From Paenarthrobacter nitroguajacolicus (lineage in GTDB: Bacteria > Actinomycetota > Actinomycetes > Actinomycetales > Micrococcaceae), in the NCBI RefSeq assembly GCF_007786235.1, contig NZ_VNFK01000001.1:310001-374000 (forward strand): DNA of 64,000 bases, in the 5' to 3' direction. The notes beneath the pieces were generated by a model, which was given only the letters and a program-made list of their open reading frames with translations, was not told where the DNA came from and ran no database searches. Made by a program: the position numbers and the translations under genes. Below are positions 25,701-34,698 of this stretch, one piece after another; the first letter of the stretch is position 1, and each line of letters begins with the position of its first letter.

Positions 25701-26468
25701 TTACGCGGGCGGTGCACCCAACTCCAGCGCATTGATCTCCGCCCTGGCGGCACGCACAACTTCGCGATCTGTCACGGTGTACGCCGAGGGGTCGGCACCA
25801 TCCTGGGCGCCGAGCGAAATGGCCCCGTTGCCCAGCGTGGAGATTGTCTTCTTGGCAGAAAGGTGAACGGCGGACAGGCCTGCTGCATGCATCGCCGGGA
25901 TGTCGTCAAGGGACAGTCCCCCGCCTGCCATGATTTCCAGGGCGCCGCCGGCCCTTTCCACCATCTCGGACAGGGTTTCCAGTCCAGCGCCCGCGGTGGC
26001 TTGGTGACCCGAAGTGAGGACCCTTGTAAAGCCGAGGTCCAGTAGTTCATCCAATGCCGCGAACGGATCACGGGACTGGTCGATCGCTCGATGAAACGTC
26101 AACTGGGCGTCCGCATTGGTCTCCCGGGCTGAATCCACAAGGCGCCTCACGGCCCGCACATCCACGTCGCCGGACGCAGTGAGGGCTCCGATCACCACGC
26201 CGTGCGCCCCTTGGGCCAGCAGGTGGCGGATTTCGTGGACCATGGTGTCCACGTCGGAGGCCGAGTACCGGAAATCACCGGGCCTGGAACGAATCAGCGG
26301 ATGGATTTCCAGTCGGCCGTCAACGTGCTCATTGCTGGCTTCCATCAACCCTTGGCTGGGCGTGATTCCGCCCAGCTCAAGGCTGCTGCACAATTCAATA
26401 CGGTTGGCTCCCTCAGCGGCGGCCGTACCGGCACCGGCAGCGCTGACCACGGCGATTTCAAGTTTCAT
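25701..26468 (-). CDS. cutC: CutC-family protein
   Basis: A 255-residue TIM-barrel CutC protein. Diagnostic blocks: MKLEIAVVSAAGAGTAAAEGANRIELCSSLELGGITPSQGL, HPLIRSRPGDFRYS, GVVIGALTASGDVD, TFHRAID and GLSLDDIPAMHAAG. CutC was named for copper homeostasis but a direct role in copper handling is uncertain in most bacteria. It is the downstream neighbour of the thioesterase gene across an 80-bp gap almost filled by one long hairpin (26485-26547), so its expression could depend on that element. Confidence 0.93.
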   Translation of the reverse strand: MKLEIAVVSAAGAGTAAAEGANRIELCSSLELGGITPSQGLMEASNEHVDGRLEIHPLIRSRPGDFRYSASDVDTMVHEIRHLLAQGAHGVVIGALTASGDVDVRAVRRLVDSARETNADAQLTFHRAIDQSRDPFAALDELLDLGFTRVLTSGHQATAGAGLETLSEMVERAGGALEIMAGGGLSLDDIPAMHAAGLSAVHLSAKKTISTLGNGAISLGAQDGADPSAYTVTDREVVRAARAEINALELGAPPA

Positions 26469-26484
26469 GCTGGAACTCTACGCG

Positions 26485-26547
26485 GAGTTTTTGTACAGGT
26501 AATGCCCCTAAGATGGCTCCTTGAGGGCATCACCTGTACAAAAACTC
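26485..26547. repeat. Long inverted repeat between the thioesterase gene and cutC
   Basis: Two 23-base arms (26485-26507 and 26525-26547) pair with a single mismatch around a 17-base loop. The outer arms contain GTTTTTGTACAGGT and its complement, so the DNA could serve either as an RNA hairpin that stops or attenuates transcription from the thioesterase gene into cutC, or as a wide dyad operator. It fills nearly all of the intergenic space. No classic U-tract follows on either strand. Confidence 0.8.
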
Positions 26548-26548
26548 G

Positions 26549-27016
26549 TCAGGCTTGGTAGCGCCCGAGCTTTTCCTTCTGCTCGGAGGTCAGTCTCAGC
26601 ACCCGCCCGCTGGCCTCGGCGACGAAAGCCAAGTGAGTGGTGGCTTTGACGCAGTCCTCCCGCGTGACGGGGTCCTTGATGACGTAGTGGAGATCGAAGC
26701 TTGCGCCTTTGACAGCGCCCACCCAGATCTCTACGACGGCCGGAACGTTCCGGTATTCCAGTGTCCGGACATACCGGACCTTATGCTCCACCACCAGGGT
26801 CATGGTGCCCTCTTCAACGTCGTTGAAAAGGGCCGCCGGTGGCTCCACGCCGGGAAGGCCTGCACCGCGGGGTGGCCCGAAGGCTGCGATGCGGGCTTCC
26901 TCGAGCATGCGCACAATCTGAACATTGTTGATGTGTCCGTAGGCGTCCATGTCACCCCAGCGCATGGGTACGAGGACCTCTATGCGCTGGGGTGTCATGG
27001 AATCCTGGGCATTCAC
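26549..27016 (-). CDS. Acyl-CoA thioesterase, hotdog fold (4HBT type)
   Basis: A 155-residue hotdog-fold thioesterase. The block MRWGDMDAYGHINNVQIVRMLEEARI carries the aspartate and the HINN segment typical of 4-hydroxybenzoyl-CoA-thioesterase-like enzymes, and the strand VVEHKVRYVRTLEYRNVPAVVEIWV follows. Such proteins hydrolyse short acyl- or aryl-CoA thioesters. It is 23 bp downstream of the ABC exporter gene on the same strand, but a functional link to the exporter is not apparent. Substrate not predictable. Confidence 0.88.
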   Translation of the reverse strand: MNAQDSMTPQRIEVLVPMRWGDMDAYGHINNVQIVRMLEEARIAAFGPPRGAGLPGVEPPAALFNDVEEGTMTLVVEHKVRYVRTLEYRNVPAVVEIWVGAVKGASFDLHYVIKDPVTREDCVKATTHLAFVAEASGRVLRLTSEQKEKLGRYQA

Positions 27017-27039
27017 ACCGGCACCCAGTGAATCCGTGC

Positions 27040-29118
27040 TCAGCTGTGCACCGCCGTCGAATCGTCCACAGCAGTCTCTTCCTCACCAGCGAACTGGGAC
27101 ATGTACAACCGGTAGTACGCGCCCTGAAGCGTGAGCAAGTGGGCGTGGTTGCCCTGTTCCACGATCTTGCCGTTTTCCATTACCAGGATGGTGTCGGCGT
27201 CCCGGATGGTGGAGAGGCGGTGGGCGATCACAAAGCTCGTCCGGTCCGTGCGGAGGGCAGCCATGGCCTTCTGCAGCAACAGTTCGGTACGGGTGTCCAC
27301 GGAGCTCGTGGCCTCGTCCAGGATCAACAGCGACGGATCGGAAACGAAGGCACGGGCGATGGTGATGAGCTGCTTCTCACCTGCGCTGACGTTGTTGCCT
27401 TCTTCGTCAATGATCGTCTGGTAACCGTCAGGAAGGGCACGTACGAAGCGGTCCACGTAGGTGGCCTTGGCCGCCTCCATGATCTGCTCTTCGGTGGCGT
27501 CCAGCTTGCCGTACTTGATGTTGTCGTAGATGGTCCCGCCGAAGAGCCAGGCATCCTGCAACACCATGCCCACCTTGGATCGCAGCTCTGAACGGCTGAG
27601 GTCCTTGATGTCCACGCCGTCAAGCGTGATCCGTCCGGCATTGAGTTCGTAGAAGCGCATCACGAGGTTCACCAAGGTGGTCTTGCCGGCGCCCGTGGGC
27701 CCGACGATGGCCACCGTGTGGCCCGGTTCCGCGCTGAAGGACAGGTCCTCGATAAGCGGTTTGTCCTCTACGTAGCTGAACGAGACGTGCTCGAACTCAA
27801 CGTGGCCATCGGTCTTTGAGGGCAGGTGGCGCGTACCGGTCTCTTCCACCTCTTCATCAGCATCAAGGAACTCGAAGACGCGCTCAGCGGAGGCCACACC
27901 GGACTGAAGCATGTTCGCCATACCCGCGATCTGGCCCAGCGGCTGGGTGAACTCACGCGAGTACTGGATGAAGGCCGTGGCATCGCCCAGGCTCATGGAA
28001 CCCGAAGCAACGCGCAGACCACCCACAACGGCGATGCCCACGTAGGACAGGTACGACACAAAGTTCATGGCCGGGAAGATCACGCCGGAAACGAACTGTG
28101 CGCCGAACGATGCTTTGTACAGTTCGTCGTTCTTCTCGTCGAACCGTTCCAGCATGTCGGCGTCGCGGCCGAACACCTTCACAAGATCGTGGCCGGAGAA
28201 CGATTCCTCGATCTGGCCGTTGAGTGCGCCGGTGTTCTTCCACTGCGCCGCGAAGAGCTTCTGGCTGCGGGCACCGATGACGCCTGCCACGATCCCGGAC
28301 AACGGCAGGGCGATCAAAGCGATCAGTGCCAATTCCCAGGACACGATGAACATCATGACCGTAATACCCAGGACAGTGAGCACGGAGCTGACCAACTGCG
28401 AGAAAGCCTGCTGGAGGCCTTGCTGGACGTTATCGACATCGTTGGTTACTCGGGACAGAATGTCGCCGCGCTGGCGGGTGTCGAAGTAGTTCAACGGAAG
28501 CCGGTTGAGCTTCGCCTGGACATCATCACGAAGCTTTTTGATGACGCGCATGACGATCCTGTTGAGCAACCAACCTTGGGCCCACAGGAAGATGTTCGCC
28601 ACAAAGTACATCAGGAGCACGATCGAAATCAGGAACGTCAGCTTGGGGAAGTCGATTCCGTTGGTGAGTTCCATCTTGGACACCATGTCCGCGAAGTTGC
28701 CCTGGCCCTGCTGGCGCATGAGCTCCACGAACTGTTCCTGGGAAACACCGGGCGGGATCTGCCTGCCCACGACACCACCGAAGATGACGTCCATGGCACT
28801 GCCCAGGACCTTGGGCGCGATGACGTTGAGGACCACCGAGACCACGACGAGGCCGATCACGATGTACACGCCAACGCTCTCGGGCTTCAGCAGGCCCATC
28901 AGGCGCTTGGCCGAAGGCCAGAAAGCCTTGGCTTTCTTGGCAGGGACGTCTCCGAACATGCCGCCGTCGGCTTCAGAGGGGACGTACTCCTCCTCGACGA
29001 ATTCGTCGTCATCGAGCGCTTCGGTTGCCACCTCGGCCTCGACCGTTGCCTTGGTATCCTTGGCGGCTTCTGCCTTGGCAGCCCAGCCGCGTTTCTTTTG
29101 CTGGTTCTGCTCGCTCAT
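27040..29118 (-). CDS. ABC exporter half-transporter, catalytic NBD subunit
   Basis: A 692-residue ABC half-transporter: an acidic N-terminal extension of about 70 residues, six membrane helices (about 80-400), then a nucleotide-binding domain with Walker A VGPTGAGKTTLVN, signature NVSAGEKQLITIARA and Walker B LLILDEATSSVDTRTE, which keeps the catalytic glutamate. Its start overlaps by four bases the stop of the partner subunit at 29115. The pair fits heterodimeric exporters of the BmrCD or TM287/288 type, which expel drugs or lipids. The long acidic N-terminal tail (LDDDEFVEEEYVPSEADGG) is unusual. Confidence 0.93.
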   Translation of the reverse strand: MSEQNQQKKRGWAAKAEAAKDTKATVEAEVATEALDDDEFVEEEYVPSEADGGMFGDVPAKKAKAFWPSAKRLMGLLKPESVGVYIVIGLVVVSVVLNVIAPKVLGSAMDVIFGGVVGRQIPPGVSQEQFVELMRQQGQGNFADMVSKMELTNGIDFPKLTFLISIVLLMYFVANIFLWAQGWLLNRIVMRVIKKLRDDVQAKLNRLPLNYFDTRQRGDILSRVTNDVDNVQQGLQQAFSQLVSSVLTVLGITVMMFIVSWELALIALIALPLSGIVAGVIGARSQKLFAAQWKNTGALNGQIEESFSGHDLVKVFGRDADMLERFDEKNDELYKASFGAQFVSGVIFPAMNFVSYLSYVGIAVVGGLRVASGSMSLGDATAFIQYSREFTQPLGQIAGMANMLQSGVASAERVFEFLDADEEVEETGTRHLPSKTDGHVEFEHVSFSYVEDKPLIEDLSFSAEPGHTVAIVGPTGAGKTTLVNLVMRFYELNAGRITLDGVDIKDLSRSELRSKVGMVLQDAWLFGGTIYDNIKYGKLDATEEQIMEAAKATYVDRFVRALPDGYQTIIDEEGNNVSAGEKQLITIARAFVSDPSLLILDEATSSVDTRTELLLQKAMAALRTDRTSFVIAHRLSTIRDADTILVMENGKIVEQGNHAHLLTLQGAYYRLYMSQFAGEEETAVDDSTAVHS

Positions 29119-30854
29119 GCCACTTCCTCCACGCTCAGCTGGGATTCAACGATTTCCTGGTACGTGGGTGACGTCTCCAGCAGTTCGTCATGCGTTCCCC
29201 GGTCAACGATGCGGCCGTTGTCCAGGACAAGGATTTCGTCAGCATCGGCAATGGTGGAGACACGCTGGGCCACGATGATGACCGTGGCATCCTTGGTCTT
29301 CCCCTTCAGGGCCTTCCGGAGCCGGGCGTCGGTGGCGACGTCCAAAGCGGAGAACGAATCGTCAAACAAGTACACGTTCGGTTTGGTGACCAACGCCCTG
29401 GCGATGGACAGTCGCTGGCGCTGTCCACCGGAGACGTTGGTGCCGCCCTGGGCGATCCGCCGGTTCAGGCCGGACGACTTCTCTTCCACGAACCCCTTGG
29501 CCTGCGCGGTCTCCAGCGCATCCCACAGTTCTTCGTCCGTGGCGTCGGGCTTGCCGAAGCGCAGGTTGTGTTCGATGGTCCCGGAGAACAGGTACGGCTT
29601 CTGCGGAACAGCGGAGACCCGGCTGGTGATTTCCGATGCGTCCATCTCGGTGACAGGCACGCCGTCGAGCAGGACGTCACCGGAGGCGACATCGTAAAGT
29701 CGCGGCAGCAGGGACACCAGGGTGGTCTTGCCGGCACCGGTGGAACCGATGATGGCAAGGGTCTTGCCGGGCTCGGCGGTGAAGGAGATGTTGCTCAGCA
29801 CCGGTGCCTCAGCACCTGGGTATTTGAAGGTGACGTCGCGGAATTCGACGCGTCCCTTCTTCTCCGCCGGCACCACCGGTGAGGTGGGGTTGTGAATGGA
29901 AGGCTCGACGTCGAGTACCTCGCCGATGCGGTCGGCACAGACGGAGGCGCGGGGAATCATCATGGCCATGAAGGTGCCCATCATGACGGCCATCAGGATC
30001 TGGAGCAGGTACTGCAGGAAGGCCGTGAGGGCACCCACCTGCATGTCGCCGGAGTCCACGCGCTGCCCGCCGAACCACAGCACGGCAGCCGTGGACAGGT
30101 GCAGGATCATTCCGATGGCCGGGAACATCAGGACAAACAGGTTGCCGATCTTCACGGAGACGGCGGTGAGGTCTTCGTTGGCGTCGCCGAAGCGCTTGGC
30201 TTCGTGGGGCTCACGCACAAAGGCGCGGACCACGCGGATACCAATGATCTGCTCGCGCAGCACGCCGTTGATGGCGTCGATCTTGGTCTGCATGGAGCGG
30301 AAGAGCGGCATGAGACGGACTACGAGGTAGCCAACCACGGCCACGAGGACAGGCACGGAGACCCAGACAAGCCAGGAAAGATTCAGGTCTTCACGGAGGG
30401 CCATGATGATGCCGCCCACGCACATGATGGGCGTTGAAACCATGAAGTTAAGGCCCATGAGTACCAGCATCTGCACCTGCTGGACATCGTTGGTGCCGCG
30501 GGTGATCAGGGTGGGGGCGCCAAAGCGGTTGACGTCCTGCGCGGAGAAGCTGCTGACCTGCCGGTAGACACTGCGGCGCAGGTCCCGTCCGATGGCCATG
30601 GCAACGCGGGAGCCGAAGTACACGGCGATGATGGCGGTGAGCACCTGTCCAAGGGCGACAGCGAGCATGAGTGCACCGGTCTGCCAAATGAAGTCGGTGT
30701 CTCCGCGGGACACTCCTTCATCAATGATTTTGGCGTTCAGGCTGGGGAGGTAGAGCGTGGCGATGGTGGACGCCAACTGAAAAATCAGCACGGCCACAAT
30801 CTGCGGCAAATACGGCTTGGAATAGCGCCGTATAAGGGTGACAAGCATGCCCAC
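29115..30854 (-). CDS. ABC exporter half-transporter, degenerate NBD subunit
   Basis: A 579-residue half-transporter with six membrane helices (about 15-300) and an ATP-binding domain: Walker A IGSTGAGKTTLVSLLPR, signature NVSGGQRQRLSIARA and Walker B VYLFDDSFSALDVATD. The residue after the Walker B aspartate is Asp, not the catalytic Glu (compare LILDEATSS in the partner), the usual mark of the degenerate site in heterodimeric exporters. It is the first gene of the operon and overlaps its partner by four bases. The operon continues into the thioesterase gene. Confidence 0.93.
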   Translation of the reverse strand: MGMLVTLIRRYSKPYLPQIVAVLIFQLASTIATLYLPSLNAKIIDEGVSRGDTDFIWQTGALMLAVALGQVLTAIIAVYFGSRVAMAIGRDLRRSVYRQVSSFSAQDVNRFGAPTLITRGTNDVQQVQMLVLMGLNFMVSTPIMCVGGIIMALREDLNLSWLVWVSVPVLVAVVGYLVVRLMPLFRSMQTKIDAINGVLREQIIGIRVVRAFVREPHEAKRFGDANEDLTAVSVKIGNLFVLMFPAIGMILHLSTAAVLWFGGQRVDSGDMQVGALTAFLQYLLQILMAVMMGTFMAMMIPRASVCADRIGEVLDVEPSIHNPTSPVVPAEKKGRVEFRDVTFKYPGAEAPVLSNISFTAEPGKTLAIIGSTGAGKTTLVSLLPRLYDVASGDVLLDGVPVTEMDASEITSRVSAVPQKPYLFSGTIEHNLRFGKPDATDEELWDALETAQAKGFVEEKSSGLNRRIAQGGTNVSGGQRQRLSIARALVTKPNVYLFDDSFSALDVATDARLRKALKGKTKDATVIIVAQRVSTIADADEILVLDNGRIVDRGTHDELLETSPTYQEIVESQLSVEEVA

Positions 30855-31040
30855 GGGTCCTTAGAAAGAGTGCGTGAATGAGTTAAGAGAAGTTTCGCAG
30901 CAGGGGCTGACAGTATTAGCCTCCCTACTCTACGAAATCCGTTGCCCTGGCGAAACAACTTAAGGAAAAGATCATCCCAGCGGAGTATTTCCCGTGTCGC
31001 GGCTGCTTTCCCTGGTGCAGGAACACGCCGACACACAGCA

Positions 31041-31070
31041 AAGCGCCGGTTGGAATCCCAACCGGCGCTT
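31041..31070 (-). terminator. Hairpin terminator of the MFS drug exporter gene
   Basis: A perfect 13-bp stem (31041-31053 with 31058-31070) and a four-base loop lie 15 bp after the stop of the MFS gene at 31085 (minus strand). The right side ends in CTTT only. The rest of the 230-bp gap up to 30855 holds the promoter region of the ABC exporter operon; I saw no other structure in it. Confidence 0.75.
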
Positions 31071-31084
31071 CACCGTCCACGGAC

Positions 31085-33130
31085 TTAGCCGGCGTGCTTG
31101 CCGTGGTCCGGGCGGGCTTCAACTCCTTGGAGAAGCAGCAACGCCATCCGTTCCTGCTGCCGACGTTCGCGCTTGAGTTCCTTGCGGATCGCCGCAAGTT
31201 CCTCAGCCGTGCTGGCCTGCTGCTCCGCGATGGTCTGCTGCTCCCGCAACCGCGCTTGCAGTTCCACGTTGGCCCGGCTGAGCTGCAACTGCTGTTCGGC
31301 CAGGACGTATTGGGTACGGGACAACTGCTCCTGCACTTCCTTCACGTCAGCGGTGGCGTGCGGGCGCTCCTGGGTAAGGATCCGGGCAAACTCAAGATCC
31401 AGGTCGGATCCGGAGTCCTGGTTCGGAACCTGACGTTCTGCCCCGGCGACGCTGCGTTCGGCACCCAGGCGGCTGCCGCCGTCGTCCACTTTCACTGCGT
31501 CCAGGGACGCGGTGTCCAGAGGCATTCCGGCATCTCCCGAGGCCGTGGCCATCAGTTCCTTCTCAGGAGCGGCATCCACGGTACGGCGCAGGGGACGTTC
31601 CTTGATGAAAAGCACGGCCAGTAGTGCAACCACGCTGATGATCGCCGAGATCAGGAAGATCTGCGCGGTGGCGTCACCGTAGGCGGCGCGCATGATGTCG
31701 GCAATGGGTGCGGGCATGTCAGCGAGATCCATGCTGGCTCCGGAGGCGCCGCCTTGAACCGGGATACCAGCTGCAGCCATTCCTTCAACCGCGAGGTCCT
31801 TCACGTGGTTGGACATGATGGCACCGAGCACGGAGACACCGATCGCTCCACCCACCGAGCGGAAGAACGCCACGGAAGCACTCGCGGTTCCGATGTCCTT
31901 TGCCTGGACCGTGTTCTGCACGGCCAGCACCAGGTTCTGCATCAGCATGCCGAGGCCGAGGCCGAACACGCCGGTGTAGATGGCAACGATCCACAGTTCA
32001 GTGGTGTGGTCCATGGTTCCGGCGAACGCGAGCCCACCAATGAGGAGGACTGAGCCTGCGATCAGGAACCTCTTCCACTTACCGAAGCGGCTGATCAGGA
32101 TGCCCGACGCCACGGAACCGATGAGGTTGCCCGCGATCATCGGCAGCGTCAGCAGGCCGGCCTCGGTGGGGGTGGCCCCCCGGGCCACCTGGAAGTACTG
32201 GCCCAGGAAGGTGGACGAACCGAACATGGCGATACCAACAGCTACCGACGCAACGATGGCCAGTGCTGTGGTGCGCTCGGAGATGATCTTCAGCGGGATG
32301 ATGGGCTGGGCCACCTTGGTTTCCACGAAGACCAGGAGGGCCAGCAGCGCGACGCCGCCACCCACCATAAGGGCCGACTGCCATGAGAACCAGTCATAGT
32401 AATCCGGGTTGCCGGCGAAGGAAACCCAGATCAAGAGCAGGCTCACACCGGAGGTCAGCAGGATGGAACCGAGCCAGTCGATCTTGGCCGGGCGCTTGAT
32501 GTGCTGGATCTTCAGGGTCACTTGGAGAAGGATGAGCGCAACGACGGCCAGCGGCACGCAGACGAAGAAGGTCCAGCGCCAGCCGAGCGGGCTGTCAACG
32601 ATGAAACCGCCGAGCAGCGGGCCACCGGCTGTACCAACGGCCATCACGGCACCCATGTAACCGGAATACTTGCCGCGGTCGCGCGGCGGAATCATGGACC
32701 CGATAATCGCCTGCGCCAAGGCTGTGAGGCCACCCATGGCAATACCTTGGATGACGCGTGCGGTCAGCAGCAGCGGAATGGTTTCGGACAAGCCTGCCAT
32801 AACGGAGCCGGCCACGAAGATGATGATGCTCAGCTGGACCAGGAGCTTCTTGTCGAAGAGGTCCGCGAGCTTGCCCCAGATGGGCGTGGTGGCAGCGTTC
32901 GCCAACAAGGCTGCCGTGATGACCCAGGCGAAGTCGGTTTGCGTGCCCTTGAGTTCGGACATGATGGTGGGCAGCGCATTGGCCACGATCGTGCTGCTGA
33001 GGATCGCCGTGAAGAACGCCGCAAGGAGGCCTGTGAGGGCTTCCATGATCTGCCGGTGGGTCATGGGCGCGGCGGCCCTGTTAACTGAGGCGTCCACCGC
33101 CTTCGGGTGTTGTACTGCTGGTGTAGCCAT
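31085..33130 (-). CDS. DHA2-type (EmrB/QacA) MFS drug exporter with coiled-coil tail
   Basis: A 681-residue protein. The first 540 residues form a 14-helix DHA2 drug:H+ antiporter with motif GKLADLFDKKLLVQL after helix 2 and the motif C region MGAVMAVGTAGGPLLGGFIVD in helix 5. Unlike most family members it carries a cytoplasmic tail of about 140 residues; residues about 600-665 (EVQEQLSRTQYVLAEQQLQL onward, then EELAAIRKELKRERRQQERM) are a long Gln/Glu-rich heptad-like coiled coil. It is 10 bp downstream of a MarR gene and presumably controlled by it. The tail may mediate oligomerisation or partner binding. Confidence 0.92.
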   Translation of the reverse strand: MATPAVQHPKAVDASVNRAAAPMTHRQIMEALTGLLAAFFTAILSSTIVANALPTIMSELKGTQTDFAWVITAALLANAATTPIWGKLADLFDKKLLVQLSIIIFVAGSVMAGLSETIPLLLTARVIQGIAMGGLTALAQAIIGSMIPPRDRGKYSGYMGAVMAVGTAGGPLLGGFIVDSPLGWRWTFFVCVPLAVVALILLQVTLKIQHIKRPAKIDWLGSILLTSGVSLLLIWVSFAGNPDYYDWFSWQSALMVGGGVALLALLVFVETKVAQPIIPLKIISERTTALAIVASVAVGIAMFGSSTFLGQYFQVARGATPTEAGLLTLPMIAGNLIGSVASGILISRFGKWKRFLIAGSVLLIGGLAFAGTMDHTTELWIVAIYTGVFGLGLGMLMQNLVLAVQNTVQAKDIGTASASVAFFRSVGGAIGVSVLGAIMSNHVKDLAVEGMAAAGIPVQGGASGASMDLADMPAPIADIMRAAYGDATAQIFLISAIISVVALLAVLFIKERPLRRTVDAAPEKELMATASGDAGMPLDTASLDAVKVDDGGSRLGAERSVAGAERQVPNQDSGSDLDLEFARILTQERPHATADVKEVQEQLSRTQYVLAEQQLQLSRANVELQARLREQQTIAEQQASTAEELAAIRKELKRERRQQERMALLLLQGVEARPDHGKHAG

Positions 33131-33140
33131 GCGTGGGCTC

Positions 33141-33623
33141 CTAAGCTGTCTGGTTTGTTGTGATGGAGCCGGCCGCCGTTGCCCGGATTGAGTCCTTGAG
33201 GGACACAGTGAGTTTGTTGATGACCTGGGAGGCCTCGAGGGCGTCGGCCTCGCTCCAATCCGCCAGGTAATCCCGCAGTCTCACGCTGCGTTGTTCTTCG
33301 AATTCGCGCAGTTTCGCTGCCCCTTCATCCGTCAAGGCCAGGAGTTGAGCCCTCCCGTCCGCGGGGTCCGGCCGCCTGACCACAAAGCCAAGCTCTTCGA
33401 GTTCAGTGATGTGCCTGCTGAGGACCGGAGCGCTGACACCCAGCCGTGTGGCCAAATGTGTGGCGCGGGTCTCCCCCTCGCCGATGAATCGCATCACTCC
33501 CTGCACAGCCATTCCGACGTCGGGAACGCGGGCCATGTGGGCGGTCACCACGCAGCGCAGGGTGCGCTGGAGGTCGAAGATTTGATGCACAAGATCAGTT
33601 GCCGTGGCAGAACCGACGGACAT
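33141..33623 (-). CDS. MarR-family transcriptional regulator
   Basis: A 160-residue winged-helix regulator. The central region FIGEGETRATHLATRLGVSAPVLSRHITELEELGFVVRRPDPADGRAQLLALTDEGAAKL is the standard MarR HTH and wing. ATG 33623 is chosen, nine bases after GAGGGG; a GTG three codons earlier is too close to that site. It precedes the drug exporter gene on the same transcript, the classical MarR-efflux layout: the regulator represses the operon until a toxic ligand binds. An imperfect palindrome upstream (33643-33687) is the likely operator. Confidence 0.93.
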   Translation of the reverse strand: MSVGSATATDLVHQIFDLQRTLRCVVTAHMARVPDVGMAVQGVMRFIGEGETRATHLATRLGVSAPVLSRHITELEELGFVVRRPDPADGRAQLLALTDEGAAKLREFEEQRSVRLRDYLADWSEADALEASQVINKLTVSLKDSIRATAAGSITTNQTA

Positions 33624-33642
33624 GGAAAACACCCCTCTTTTT

Positions 33643-33687
33643 GTTTGCCTAAAGCAACTATAACGCAGATTGATTGCTTTGGGAAAC
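33643..33687. promoter_or_regulatory. Candidate MarR operator/promoter of the exporter operon
   Basis: An imperfect dyad pairs GTTTGCCTAAAGCAA (33643-33657) with TTGCTTTGGGAAAC (33674-33687) just upstream of the MarR start. Between the arms the minus strand reads TATAGT, a good -10 hexamer, so a bound dimer would cover the promoter. This is the usual arrangement for autorepressed MarR genes. Confidence 0.5.
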
Positions 33688-33697
33688 TAAAGAAGGG

Positions 33698-34603
33698 TCA
33701 GGATGTCTCCCGAGTCAGTTCCCGGGCAGCCGCAATAACCTCCTCAACGCGTCGAGGCCTCCTCACTCCGGGCGGAACCACTGCCACCAGCTTGTTCTCC
33801 GGCAATTTGTCCTCGATGGGAACCAGCGCCACGTTTGCCCCCGTGTACAGCGATTCGATCCCGGGCCACACGTTTGTCACCGAGTAAGCCCGACCACTGG
33901 CCACAATGCCGCGAATCGTCTGGGCCACCACGCTCCGCCACCGCACTTTCGGCTCTATCCCCGCGGAGTGGAACATCGCAATGACCCGCTCCGCACTGGG
34001 AGGAACGTCAAACAAAACAACGTCCTCTTCGGCGAGGTCGGCAAATCTCAGCGACGCCCTGCCTGCCAGCGGGTGGTCCGCGGAGAGCATGAACTGCGGC
34101 CGGGATGCGGCCACCGTGACAACTTCGACGCCGGGCAGTGCCTGGAGGGAATAGATGAACGCGATGTCCAGCTCCCCCTCCCCCACGGCCCGCTGCAGTT
34201 GCTCCGCATTTCCTTCCACGAAGTCGAGCTCCACCTCGGGCCACATCGCGGCGAAGAGCCGTATCAGTTCGGGGATCAGCCGGGGCGAGATCGCGATCAT
34301 GCACCCGATCGATACCCGGCCGCGCATCTCATCATGGGACCCATGGAGTGCGCCCTGCAGCTCGGCTGTTTCCCTCAGGATCCGGCGGGCTCGAACACCC
34401 AATTCCACGCCTGCCGGGGTGGGCTCCACGCGCTTGGCCCGCGTTCGGATCAGCAAATCGAGGCCGAGGCTTTTTTCCAATTGGGCGACGGCCATGGAGG
34501 CAGCAGCCTGGGAGATATTGCTCTCGCTGGCCGCTTTGGTCAGTGATCCGTGATCCAGGACGGCCACAAAGTACTCCAGTTGCCGCAGCGTGAACTCACC
34601 CAT
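33698..34603 (-). CDS. LysR-family transcriptional regulator
   Basis: A 301-residue LysR regulator. The N-terminal HTH is FTLRQLEYFVAVLDHGSLTKAASESNISQAAASMAVAQLEKSLGLDLL (about residues 4-51); the remaining chain is the periplasmic-binding-protein-like effector domain (MRGRVSIGCMIAISPRLIPELI onward). It is divergent from the hydrolase and MHS transporter genes at 34699-37083 across 95 bp, the standard layout for a LysR activator of an adjacent catabolic operon. The effector is presumably the substrate or product of that operon. Confidence 0.94.
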   Translation of the reverse strand: MGEFTLRQLEYFVAVLDHGSLTKAASESNISQAAASMAVAQLEKSLGLDLLIRTRAKRVEPTPAGVELGVRARRILRETAELQGALHGSHDEMRGRVSIGCMIAISPRLIPELIRLFAAMWPEVELDFVEGNAEQLQRAVGEGELDIAFIYSLQALPGVEVVTVAASRPQFMLSADHPLAGRASLRFADLAEEDVVLFDVPPSAERVIAMFHSAGIEPKVRWRSVVAQTIRGIVASGRAYSVTNVWPGIESLYTGANVALVPIEDKLPENKLVAVVPPGVRRPRRVEEVIAAARELTRETS

Positions 34604-34619
34604 CAGTTCTCCTTATGAA

Positions 34620-34651
34620 CTTCTTTGAATTGATTGATTATACAAGTGAAG
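34620..34651. promoter_or_regulatory. Divergent LysR/hydrolase promoter region
   Basis: The 95-bp gap holds an AT-rich island. A perfect TATAAT (minus strand, 34642-34637) serves the LysR gene; on the plus strand TATACA (34639-34644) serves the hydrolase operon with no good -35, as expected for an activator-dependent promoter. A loose dyad CTTC...GAAG (34620-34651) around it contains LysR-type T-N11-A spacings. The assignment to LysR binding is inference. Confidence 0.4.
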
Positions 34652-34698
34652 TGCTGCGGACCACACTGGAAGAAAGCCAATCCCGACCAAGGAGCACC

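Noticed and set aside
26485..26547. Reading the long hairpin as an insertion-sequence end pair
   Set aside because: The arms are 17 bases apart with no gene between, and no target-site duplication is visible.
27826..29697. A 623-codon open frame on the plus strand
   Set aside because: It runs antisense to the two ABC exporter genes, with His/Asp/Leu-rich shadow composition and no motifs.
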